Positions 1 through 7,210 of a DNA stretch of 17,718 bases are shown one piece after another (position 1 is the stretch's first letter; each line of letters begins with the position of its first letter). The translations under genes and the position numbers were made by a program. The stretch comes from JAUSEW01 sp964414015 (GTDB taxonomy: Bacteria > Patescibacteriota > Microgenomatia > Levybacterales > UBA12049), in assembly GCA_964414015.1 (NCBI GenBank), contig CAYPUE010000015.1:1-17718 (forward strand). The letters are read 5' to 3'. Below the pieces are notes generated by a model. That model saw nothing but the letters and a program-made list of their open reading frames with translations, was not told the origin of the DNA and ran no database searches.

Positions 1-69
1 GTGGATTATCTAATCCTGGAAGGAGGAATGTCTAAAATGTCCGCAACGCATACACTGGCTTTACATTGA
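1..69 (+). CDS. possible 3' end of an upstream gene (partial, 22 codons)
   Basis: Frame 1 is open from the window edge to a TGA at 67-69; the other two forward frames close early. The reading ends ...THTLALH. A frame of 22 open codons is common by chance, so this is weak. A purine-rich AGGAGG at 21-26 lies 10 nt before an in-frame ATG at 37, so a ten-residue leader ORF is an alternative. A perfect small palindrome (GGATTA, TC, TAATCC) sits at 3-16. Confidence 0.2.
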   Translation: MDYLILEGGMSKMSATHTLALH

Positions 70-88
70 CAGAGAAACCTTATAAAAT
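60..88 (+). promoter_or_regulatory. promoter of the 528-aa membrane protein gene
   Basis: TTTACA (60-65) and TAAAAT (83-88) are separated by 17 bp. Transcription should start near 95, only about 5 nt before the ATG at 100, and there is no Shine-Dalgarno sequence, so the mRNA is probably near-leaderless. A TTGACA at 66-71 is also present but lies only 11 bp from the -10. Confidence 0.5.
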
Positions 89-99
89 AGGGTTAACTT

Positions 100-1686
100 A
101 TGGATCAACAGACTCTTTCTTCGTCGTTTTCTCTTTCCAGGCTTGCCAATTTACTCGTTCTAGCCTTTGAAAAAAATGAAATTCAGCCGGCCCACGGCAT
201 TGATGTTAATCCTGTAATTTCCGAACTTGCCTCATGGTATGAGAAATTGCGAAACGCGATGGATTATCGGGAAGAAGAAGTGGTGCGGCGAGCGGCGATT
301 GAGAGAATTCTCAAAAGAAGGTTATTTTTTTGGGGCAGCGGAGAAAAAATCGCTCCTCCTCTTATCCGAGAGCTTCTGTGGGCAAGGTATTTTCCTGAAA
401 GCATTATCGAAGAAGCAGAAGTTAGCAAGGTCGCCAAGACGATAAATCTTTATCTAAAACTTCGGGAGGAACTGCATAAAAAACAAAAAGAAATTCCAGC
501 CAATATCGATGAGCTTATTTACTATCTTTTGTCCGCCAAAATCGAAACCATGCTGAACAAAGACAAAAGCATGGATCTTTTCTCAACCTTTTTGTTCCAC
601 ATTTTGCAAGACCATATCAGTATCCTTGATGATACTCCGCAAAACCGCGACCTGCAAATTTTTCTGGCAGTCCGAAGGTCTTTTGCCAAAGACGATATTG
701 CTTTTCTTAAATTCAGATTATTTGAGCAGTATTTTGGAGAGTTGAAAGAGGAAAATCTTGCCTCGATTGTGGTCAATTTCCCCAAAGTTTACCAAGACAT
801 GGAAAAACAGCTGGCATATCCCCTTAAAGACAGAATTACGTCCTATGTCAAGAAACAAATTCCCTCGTTTTTGATAATGGTAGAAATTTTTCGTAAGAAT
901 AAGGTAGGAGCAAGAAGCTTGATCGCCAATCCGCAAGAGCTCAAAAACGCAATTTATAAAACAGCGGAAGAACGATATAAAACTATTGCTGTAAAAGTTC
1001 GAAACGGCATTATCAGAGCTGTTTTTTTCATACTGCTCACCAAAGTTATTTTCGCCTTTTCCATCGAGGCAACTTATGACAATCTTATTTTTGGCCATAT
1101 TTTATGGAAGTCTTTGGCTATAAATATCTTTACCCCGCCTTTGATAATGGTTTTGGTTTCTCTTTTCATCCGAACGCCTGATATTAAAAATACCAACCGA
1201 ATCTACGCCAAAATACAAAACATTTTGTTCACGGAAAAACCTTTGCTGGACAAACCGTTGGTCATTACTCTTAAACCGGAAAAAAGAAATCCGGTTCTGG
1301 ATCTTGCTTTCAAATTCTTCTGGCTTTTGGCATTTGCAATTAGCTTTGGAGCGATTTTATTTGTCTTGGATAAACTTCAGTTTAATATCGTCAGCAAGGG
1401 AATTTTCGTTTTCTTCCTGGCAATCGTTTCCTTCTTTACTTACAGAATTTCTCAAACTGCCAATGTTTATGCGGTTTGGGAAAAAGAAGCGCTCACCACC
1501 CCGATTATCGACTTTTTGTTTATGCCGATTGTTCAAGTGGGACGAAGATTTACAGAAGGGCTTTCGCAAATCAATATTTTCCTCTACGTTTTTGACTATC
1601 TGATAGAAACGCCGTTTAAAGAGCTCTTTGGTTTCCTCGAACAATGGTTCTTCTTCTTAAGAACGAAGAGAGAAGAGTTGGGGTAG
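100..1686 (+). CDS. four-helix membrane protein of unknown function
   Basis: I do not recognise a named family. Residues 1-300 are hydrophilic and mostly helical, with many charged residues and no signal peptide. Four hydrophobic segments follow at about 303-323, 333-357, 401-424 and 432-452, in two hairpins separated by a basic loop (about 358-400). The last 75 residues are amphipathic and aromatic (FLFMP, FLYVFDYL, EQWFFFL) and may lie along the membrane. The long N-terminal part is probably cytoplasmic. The ATG at 100 was chosen because a promoter ends 11 nt upstream and no earlier in-frame start is better placed. The gene stands alone: a hairpin begins at its stop codon and the next gene has its own promoter. 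A transport or envelope role is possible, but nothing in the sequence decides it. Confidence 0.8.
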   Translation: MDQQTLSSSFSLSRLANLLVLAFEKNEIQPAHGIDVNPVISELASWYEKLRNAMDYREEEVVRRAAIERILKRRLFFWGSGEKIAPPLIRELLWARYFPESIIEEAEVSKVAKTINLYLKLREELHKKQKEIPANIDELIYYLLSAKIETMLNKDKSMDLFSTFLFHILQDHISILDDTPQNRDLQIFLAVRRSFAKDDIAFLKFRLFEQYFGELKEENLASIVVNFPKVYQDMEKQLAYPLKDRITSYVKKQIPSFLIMVEIFRKNKVGARSLIANPQELKNAIYKTAEERYKTIAVKVRNGIIRAVFFILLTKVIFAFSIEATYDNLIFGHILWKSLAINIFTPPLIMVLVSLFIRTPDIKNTNRIYAKIQNILFTEKPLLDKPLVITLKPEKRNPVLDLAFKFFWLLAFAISFGAILFVLDKLQFNIVSKGIFVFFLAIVSFFTYRISQTANVYAVWEKEALTTPIIDFLFMPIVQVGRRFTEGLSQINIFLYVFDYLIETPFKELFGFLEQWFFFLRTKREELG

Positions 1687-1710
1687 TCCCGCCGAAGGCG
1701 GGACAATTTT
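1686..1710 (+). terminator. GC-rich hairpin, probable terminator
   Basis: GTCCCGCC (1686-1693) and GGCGGGAC (1697-1704) are perfect 8-bp arms around a GAA loop, starting at the last base of the TAG stop. The tail is AATTTT, a short T run, so this may be a moderate intrinsic terminator. Similar short GC-rich palindromes occur as dispersed repeats in bacterial genomes; only this copy is seen here. Confidence 0.55.
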
Positions 1711-1712
1711 GC

Positions 1713-1741
1713 TTGCAAATCGTCTAAAAATCGTCTATAAT
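1713..1741 (+). promoter_or_regulatory. promoter of the Fic-HAD operon
   Basis: TTGCAA (1713-1718) and a perfect TATAAT (1736-1741) are 17 bp apart, the best promoter in the window. Predicted start near 1748 gives a leader of about 8 nt before the ATG at 1756, with no Shine-Dalgarno sequence. Confidence 0.75.
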
Positions 1742-1752
1742 TTGTCTAGAAA
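1720..1752 (+). repeat. three 11-bp tandem repeats over the Fic promoter
   Basis: The units are TCGTCTAAAAA (1720-1730), TCGTCTATAAT (1731-1741) and TTGTCTAGAAA (1742-1752). The shared core T(C/T)GTCTA recurs exactly every 11 bp, about one helical turn, from the promoter spacer through the -10 to the start region. This looks like a phased operator. The downstream Fic protein has a winged-helix domain, so autoregulation is possible; that is inference. Confidence 0.6.
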
Positions 1753-1755
1753 GTT

Positions 1756-2790
1756 ATGTTTCGACCGCGATATGTCATTACCAATCGTCTTCTAGCCAAT
1801 ATCAAAAGAGTTAATGCTTTAGTTAGCGAGCTTAATAACAAACGTTTTCCCAATGTGGTTTTGCTGGAACTGGAAAAAACTGCGCGTGAAGTATCAGCTT
1901 ATGCCTCAACCAGTATTGAAGGGAACCCTTTACCATTAACAGAAGTAAAAAAGCTTCTCAAATTAAAACCCGCAAATATACGCGACAGCGAAAGAGAAGT
2001 TTTAAATTATAATCAAGCATTGCAAGATTTGAATAAAATGATGCAGGAAGAGAAACTAACCTTATCTTTGCGAGTTATTCTAAGAATTCAAAAACAAGTA
2101 ACAGCGGGATTATTGCCGAAATCCGAAGTGGGAAAATTAAGAGAAAAACCGGTTGTCGTTAATGATCCAAGAACTAGAAAGGTTATATATCTTCCTCCCG
2201 ATGTTAAAGACGTGAAGCCTCTGATGGAGGACTTAATTGAGTTTATAAACAATAACAGAACTAACATAGATTCACTCATTCTGGCTTCGATATTTCATAA
2301 ACAAATGGTGATTATCCATCCGTTTATGGACGGCAACGGAAGAACAGCGCGCCTTGCTACAAAAGCATTATTGGCTAAGATGGGGCTTGATACGTTTAAC
2401 TTATTCAGTTTTGAGAATTATTACAATAAAAATGTCACAAAATATTTCCAGACTGTCGGTGAGTTTGGCAACTATTACGAGTTGAGGAATAGCATAGATT
2501 TTACTTCTTGGCTTGAATACTTTACGGAAGGAATTATTGACGAATTACTGCGAGTACAAAAACAGCTTGGCGAATTTAATATTAATCCCCAAACACAATT
2601 GCAGCCTTACCATAGGAAAATACTTGAGTTTATACACAAAAAAGGTTTTATTGCCGATCGGGATTACGCAAAATTGGCTAATCGGGCTAAAGCAACCCGA
2701 GCCTTAGATTTTCAGAAAATGATAGATTTAGGATTAATCGAAAGAAAAGGAAAAGGTAGAGCTACCTATTACATTTTAAAAGAAAAATAA
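1756..2790 (+). CDS. Fic-domain protein adenylyltransferase (class II, with winged helix)
   Basis: The Fic family transfers AMP (sometimes other nucleotide or phosphate groups) from a nucleotide to hydroxyl side chains of target proteins. The full catalytic motif HPFMDGNGRTAR is at residues 188-199, with H188 as catalytic base, so the enzyme looks active. An autoinhibitory motif, S51-xxx-E55-G (STSIEGN), lies N-terminal; its Glu is known to block ATP binding, which places the protein in class II. A flap-like hairpin that docks targets is near 139-150. Residues about 283-344 resemble a winged helix (DYAKLANRAKATRALDFQKM...IERKGKGRATYYIL). At 344 residues it is close to SoFic-type proteins that share this layout. 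It is the first gene of an operon with a HAD hydrolase. The target is unknown. Confidence 0.93.
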   Translation: MFRPRYVITNRLLANIKRVNALVSELNNKRFPNVVLLELEKTAREVSAYASTSIEGNPLPLTEVKKLLKLKPANIRDSEREVLNYNQALQDLNKMMQEEKLTLSLRVILRIQKQVTAGLLPKSEVGKLREKPVVVNDPRTRKVIYLPPDVKDVKPLMEDLIEFINNNRTNIDSLILASIFHKQMVIIHPFMDGNGRTARLATKALLAKMGLDTFNLFSFENYYNKNVTKYFQTVGEFGNYYELRNSIDFTSWLEYFTEGIIDELLRVQKQLGEFNINPQTQLQPYHRKILEFIHKKGFIADRDYAKLANRAKATRALDFQKMIDLGLIERKGKGRATYYILKEK

Positions 2791-2792
2791 AT

Positions 2793-3551
2793 ATGATAAA
2801 AACTTTACTTTTCGACATTTACCAAACTCTAGTTGACGTTGACATAGAGCAAAAAAACATACATAAAGCATGGAAGATTTTTGATGTCTATATTACTAAC
2901 TTAGGTAAAAGTTATATAGGGATTCCTTTTGAAGAACTAGTTAAAGTTCAAGAGAATAAGTTTTATGAAGGTAGGAATAGAGATGTCGAACATAGAGATT
3001 TCAAAGAAAGCATAAAGGAAGCGCTCAATAATTACTATGACGTTAATATCGAAGATAAAGAGTTAAGGAAACTAATTTGGAAATTTCGAACAGAAAGCCT
3101 AGATTATTATAATATTTATCCAAAAGTTAAAGATACTCTTCGAAATCTTGTTGACAAATACACCCTAGCAACTGCTAGCATTACGCATAGTTCATTTACA
3201 ATGAAAGAACTAGAAAAGTTAAAGATTAAGAAGTATTTTTCTTATTTTATTTTCTCTTCTGACACGGGATATAAAAAACCAGCTAAGGCATTTTATGATA
3301 TTGCCCTTAGACAAACGCATTCTCAACCATATGAAACGATCATGATAGGAGATAATCTTCATCAAGACATTTTGGGTGCACAACAGCTAAATATATGGAC
3401 AATACTTATAGTTAATCCTATTACGCTAAAATTTGATTCCCAGATTATACCCAATGAAACAGTGCCAATAGAACACTTTGATAGACTTGAAAAGGCAATT
3501 GAGAAAATAGAGCAAAGAGCAAAAGTCTTTTATAGAAAATTTCAGAGGTGA
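2793..3551 (+). CDS. HAD-superfamily hydrolase (haloacid dehalogenase-like, subfamily I)
   Basis: All four HAD motifs are visible: motif I DIYQT with nucleophile D8 (8-12), motif II around T127/S129 (LATAS), motif III K161/K162 (GYKKP), and motif IV GDNLHQD (186-192). Motif I has Tyr where phosphatases carry a second acid-base Asp. The DxYxT form is the one seen in L-2-haloacid dehalogenases, so the protein may not be a plain phosphatase. A helical cap of about 15-110 fits subfamily I. The start is 2 nt after the Fic stop, so translation is probably coupled. The gene is visibly richer in A+T and in ATA/AGA/TTA codons than the redox genes, which hints at transfer with its Fic partner. The substrate is unknown; a metabolite-repair role or reversal of a Fic-linked modification is only speculation. 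Confidence 0.88.
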   Translation: MIKTLLFDIYQTLVDVDIEQKNIHKAWKIFDVYITNLGKSYIGIPFEELVKVQENKFYEGRNRDVEHRDFKESIKEALNNYYDVNIEDKELRKLIWKFRTESLDYYNIYPKVKDTLRNLVDKYTLATASITHSSFTMKELEKLKIKKYFSYFIFSSDTGYKKPAKAFYDIALRQTHSQPYETIMIGDNLHQDILGAQQLNIWTILIVNPITLKFDSQIIPNETVPIEHFDRLEKAIEKIEQRAKVFYRKFQR

Positions 3552-3572
3552 TTACGGAAGATTGAGTCATAA

Positions 3573-3635
3573 TCTAAATGTAGCAATTGCCAAATGTAAA
3601 ATCAATGAAAAATGTTAAATGTCAAATGACAAATA
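3573..3635. repeat. AAATGT-rich low-complexity intergenic repeat
   Basis: The 91-bp gap between two convergent genes carries several degenerate copies of AAATGT/CAAATG, ending in TGTCA-AA-TGACA, an inverted repeat. I see no GC-rich terminator with a T run. It may be a dispersed repeat or a weak bidirectional terminator. Confidence 0.4.
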
Positions 3636-3642
3636 CCCGCGC

Positions 3643-6600
3643 CTAGGGGGCGACTTCTTTCTGAATTGGTCTGGTAAATTGGATAAGCTGGGGAGCGTTT
3701 AATATAAAGTCCGGCCGTTCGCTAAATTGGACTGCCGGAGTAGTGGTATCATTGGCGCACAAATCCCTTTGATTTTGAAAACTTCCCCCGTTTTGTCCTG
3801 CGTTCACAACTACGCTTCCTTCAACTTTAAGCTGCACATCTGAAGCAACAGAACAGTTATTCGTACCTTGAGCAGTGAAGTTTCCATCTGCAGAATAGTA
3901 CCCTTGTATATTGGTAACGTTTTTGGCAGCATTGATATTTCCGCTGACCGAGAATGTCACTGTCGAGCCGTTAGGTACGGAAATATTCCCATCAAGCGTC
4001 AAATCTCCATTGACCAGAATGACATAGTTTTGATTTGCCCCGAAGGTAAAGGAAGGATTAGCAATGGTTAAATTCCCATCCGCAAGATACAAGCCGTGCG
4101 GCAGAGAGGAAGAAAGAGTGCAGTTGGTAATCCCGCCGGTACAGAAAGCGGCAATGTCGGTTGGAGTCAGTCCGTTGTCTTTGGCAATTGATGTTTGGTA
4201 AGCATAGGAGGTTGATATTACGCCTAGCTGTTTGGGAACAAATATTTCAGGATAAGTTGGTCCTCCGACAATCCAGTTAAAAGGATCAGGCGAGGCTTGT
4301 CCAAATCCTAGATCATAGGAATTTCCTCCGGAGAAGATAATTCCGGGTGTGCCGCCTGATCCCAAAAGAGAAGCATAAGGTCCGGATAAAGCAGCGCTTG
4401 GGATATAGTTATTAAATCCGCTGTCAATTCTCAAATCCAAACCAACGGATTGAATCCAAGGAGTTAAGTTGGTAATACCGAAATTTAAGTCTTTAATATC
4501 TCCCTGTCCGATACAAGAAGCAGAATTAGAGCTGCCGGGAGAACAAGCCGAACCAACAGTAACAGAAAATGACGGCGGCGGACCATTCACCGGATAACTA
4601 ACTTGATAGCCAGTCGGAAGATTGGTATAAGAAATTGTATAAGTTCCTTCGGGAAGACTGGACACTTTGAAATTGCCGTTTCCCTGATAAGTTACAGAAC
4701 CGGTTGAGGAAGAAATAGTGATTGCTCCGGTGTAATTCTGTTCTCCCGGATCTTTCAGCTTATTTTTATTTGTGTCCACAAAAACGTTTCCCGAAACCTC
4801 GTAGAATTGTCCGGTCCAGTTAAATGCGGTTTGGTCTGTCTGAACAGTTCCGCCAGCACAAACACCCGCATAATAAACAGTTGCGCCGTAGTAATATGTT
4901 CCAGGCGGCAGGGTTCTTAAATCGTCAGTGGCTGTAAATGTCCAAGTTGGGGGATTATAGGGAAGAGTTTTGCTAGTAAGTGGAGATGTAAGCGGCCAAC
5001 GATTTAATGCTCCTTCCGTATAATACCCCTGCACATCCACCCCGTCTTGGGTTGGCGTCCAACCTAAAGAGACATTATTTTCTGCCTGCCCAGTTGTAAG
5101 GGTTGGATTGGCATCAAGCGTCGGAGCTTGACCATCTAAAGTTGAAGCAGAAAAAGCAGCGCTTCCTATAAGTTTATTATTCCCGCAAGAGGAAGTGTCA
5201 AAACTGGAGACAGTTAAATTATCAGATGTGGCAGGGGGAAGGCTTAAAGTATATCTTGCTTTCCAAGTAGTTTCATTGCATGCCCAAGATCCCCACCACG
5301 CCACCAAATATCCTGAGCAAAATGAAGGAGGAGGAGAGGAAGAGGTATAGCCAAAGGGAATATATGATGGGGTATTTTGAGACGAACGTTGTATTTTAAG
5401 ATATGGAGGCAAACTGTTTAAGGGAAATGGCCAGCCATTGCTATGATAACTCAAGTCAAAAGTGATAGACGTATCCGTTGTTAAAGAGTCAATTACGCTT
5501 GCTCCGGATATGGTTCCCGGATTATATCCATATTGAGTGTCGCAAGGCGGAAGATTTGGTTTTTGGACCAGAACCGAATAAGGATTGGAATAACTTGTAG
5601 AGCCGTTACTTGTTTTTGCTATTTGATAATTGTAGTAATTGTAATAATTGCCTCCGCCTCCGTTAAGCGGGTACTGAATGCCTGTATGAAGATTAGAGCC
5701 TAAATTACCAAATTGAGTTGAGAAAAGAGTGGCAGTAGGAGGAGGAGTTGGACCCAAAAATCCGGGACTGGTATTTCGGTAAAAATTTACAGTCGGATTA
5801 CTTACTCCGCTCAAAGTATAGGTGATATTTAGAGTATGTCCGTCCGGAACAAGAACAACAGTCGGGCTGTTCATAATCGTCGCGGGGTCAATATAATTAC
5901 AACTTGAACTAAATGGAGGAGAGGTGGGAGTTGGAGGAGCAGGAGTCGGCGTCGGCCCGCCTAATGGGGGAGTAGGAGTTAAAGTCGGAGTTGGAGTTGG
6001 ACCTGTACCAATAGTGAAATTGGCAGTAGTAGAACAGACGTTGGCACCAATTGCAACCGGGTTTGGAGAAAACACAGAATAATTATTGGGTAAAGAAGAA
6101 GGAGCAAGATAATCATTGTAGGCAGTGCCGCTGGCAACATTGGTGAAACTGTAGGCGCCTTGAGGATCGGTATAAGCAAATGTTCCGCTGGTGCAGGCAG
6201 TAGTGCCTTGCGGGTCAAGGCAAAGAGTTAAGGTTTTCCCGGGATTTCCCCCTCCGCTTTTACTCACAGTTCCGGAAATGGAATACGTAGTCCCAACAGA
6301 GCAGATGGGAGTTGGGGTAGGTGTTGGAGTTGGGGTGAAAGTGGGGGCGGCAGTGGGAGGAATAGGGGTGGGTCCGCTGCAAATAATAGGGAAATTGACA
6401 GTGGTGTCGGCAGTAATCCAAAAATTATTTGGATTAAGATTGTTATATACATAGCAGCCTGCAGGAATAGTGTTGAGAGTTACAGAAACAAAATGTCCGT
6501 CCTGCCACATATTGCTGGTTGGCCCATAAATACCAGTAGAATTAGTGTAGTATGATCCGCTGACCGAAGTATTATTGAAATCTTGAATGCTGACGTTAGC

Positions 6601-7206
6601 GTTGCTGGAAACTTCATCCGGAGGAAGATCAAGCGCTCCATTATTGTTTTTGTCCAGATACACCCTCCCTGTTATCTGCCAAAGAATTGGAGTTGGGGTG
6701 GGGGTGGGAGTGGGAGTAGGGGTGGGCGTTGGAGTGGGAGTAGGTGGTGTTGTTGGGGTTGGTGGTGGGGGGAGGGTGGGGGTTGGTCCGGCGTAGTTAC
6801 AGCAGAATTGGGAAAAGGTAGTTGATGATGAATACTGACAACTGGTAGTACCACCAAGAGATTGATCTGCACAGGAAGCATAACTTGGATCCAGAGGGCA
6901 GAAAAAACCAGCGTTATTAGTACAACGATCAGAACAGCTGGTTGCGCCGAGAGATTGTAAGAAAACATTTCCGCAACAATCTGTTCCACTTTTGGCATTA
7001 TAAGTATACGTTTCTCCGGTTGCATAATTGTAACCAACACACTGTGCGCCGTTATAAATTCCAAGTCCGTTGCAAGATCCTTGCGTGTATGCTTGCTGGG
7101 CACAGTCTAACCACTTCTGTTGAGCAAAGATATTTTGAGGGAGAAGAAAGTTTACTAGAATAAATGAAGCTAAAAGCGATAGGAACAAAGGCAGATATTT
7201 TCGCAT
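3643..7206 (-). CDS. large secreted surface protein with Pro-Thr linkers and SdrD_B/Cna_B-like domains
   Basis: A signal peptide (residues 1-28, cut predicted at IFA|QQ) directs export. Order of parts: a Cys-rich domain with 12 Cys (35-136); Pro-Thr linker (141-173); SdrD_B/Cna_B-like domain starting GRVYLDKNNNGALD (about 176-275), a calcium-site-like loop; linker (279-300); carboxypeptidase-regulatory-like beta domain (305-398); linker (403-430); three beta-rich stretches (430-800), the last FnIII-like; a second SdrD_B-like domain with DTNKNKLKDPGE (801-910); and a repetitive beta region (about 1030-1145). It ends in RPDFILNAPQ...QKEVAP, a tail I associate with CPR surface proteins; it may be a sorting signal. 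There is no LPXTG or C-terminal membrane helix. Its ATG is 4 nt past the upstream stop, so it closes an operon. It is probably an adhesin or envelope component; the partner is unknown. Confidence 0.85.
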   Translation of the reverse strand: MRKYLPLFLSLLASFILVNFLLPQNIFAQQKWLDCAQQAYTQGSCNGLGIYNGAQCVGYNYATGETYTYNAKSGTDCCGNVFLQSLGATSCSDRCTNNAGFFCPLDPSYASCADQSLGGTTSCQYSSSTTFSQFCCNYAGPTPTLPPPPTPTTPPTPTPTPTPTPTPTPTPTPILWQITGRVYLDKNNNGALDLPPDEVSSNANVSIQDFNNTSVSGSYYTNSTGIYGPTSNMWQDGHFVSVTLNTIPAGCYVYNNLNPNNFWITADTTVNFPIICSGPTPIPPTAAPTFTPTPTPTPTPICSVGTTYSISGTVSKSGGGNPGKTLTLCLDPQGTTACTSGTFAYTDPQGAYSFTNVASGTAYNDYLAPSSLPNNYSVFSPNPVAIGANVCSTTANFTIGTGPTPTPTLTPTPPLGGPTPTPAPPTPTSPPFSSSCNYIDPATIMNSPTVVLVPDGHTLNITYTLSGVSNPTVNFYRNTSPGFLGPTPPPTATLFSTQFGNLGSNLHTGIQYPLNGGGGNYYNYYNYQIAKTSNGSTSYSNPYSVLVQKPNLPPCDTQYGYNPGTISGASVIDSLTTDTSITFDLSYHSNGWPFPLNSLPPYLKIQRSSQNTPSYIPFGYTSSSPPPSFCSGYLVAWWGSWACNETTWKARYTLSLPPATSDNLTVSSFDTSSCGNNKLIGSAAFSASTLDGQAPTLDANPTLTTGQAENNVSLGWTPTQDGVDVQGYYTEGALNRWPLTSPLTSKTLPYNPPTWTFTATDDLRTLPPGTYYYGATVYYAGVCAGGTVQTDQTAFNWTGQFYEVSGNVFVDTNKNKLKDPGEQNYTGAITISSSTGSVTYQGNGNFKVSSLPEGTYTISYTNLPTGYQVSYPVNGPPPSFSVTVGSACSPGSSNSASCIGQGDIKDLNFGITNLTPWIQSVGLDLRIDSGFNNYIPSAALSGPYASLLGSGGTPGIIFSGGNSYDLGFGQASPDPFNWIVGGPTYPEIFVPKQLGVISTSYAYQTSIAKDNGLTPTDIAAFCTGGITNCTLSSSLPHGLYLADGNLTIANPSFTFGANQNYVILVNGDLTLDGNISVPNGSTVTFSVSGNINAAKNVTNIQGYYSADGNFTAQGTNNCSVASDVQLKVEGSVVVNAGQNGGSFQNQRDLCANDTTTPAVQFSERPDFILNAPQLIQFTRPIQKEVAP
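5918..6001 (-). repeat. Pro-Thr linker repeat, third tract
   Basis: Degenerate hexanucleotide units encode alternating Pro and Thr residues 403-430 of the 1187-residue protein. The plus strand is rich in GGAGTT/GGAGTC. Gain or loss of one 6-bp unit keeps the reading frame. Confidence 0.6.
6308..6371 (-). repeat. Pro-Thr linker repeat, second tract
   Basis: Hexanucleotide repeat of GGNGTN type on the plus strand, coding for the linker at residues 279-300 between the SdrD_B-like and carboxypeptidase-regulatory-like domains. Confidence 0.65.
6689..6787 (-). repeat. Pro-Thr linker repeat, first and longest tract; G-rich strand
   Basis: About ten hexanucleotide units of form GGNGTN on the plus strand (from 6689) encode residues 141-173, mostly alternating Pro-Thr. 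The plus strand has many runs of three to five G within a few bases, so it could form G-quadruplexes. It is the template strand of this gene. Such tracts expand and contract by slippage without frameshift. Confidence 0.75.
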
Positions 7207-7210
7207 GTAA

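Noticed and set aside
2793..3551. HAD protein as a dead enzyme because motif I is DIYQT rather than DxDxT
   Set aside because: DxYxT is a working form in L-2-haloacid dehalogenases, and motifs II-IV are intact.
1756..3551. Fic-HAD as a FicT/FicA-type toxin-antitoxin pair
   Set aside because: The inhibitory S-xxx-E-G motif is inside the Fic protein itself, and the partner is a HAD enzyme, not a small FicA antitoxin.
5918..6790. CRISPR-like repeat array
   Set aside because: Repeats are 6-bp coding units without spacers and no cas gene is near.
6583..6825. Plus-strand ORFs rich in Gly/Val/Trp opposite the Pro-Thr repeats
   Set aside because: They exist only because the GGNGTN repeat has no stops in those frames; the minus strand carries the signal peptide and domains.
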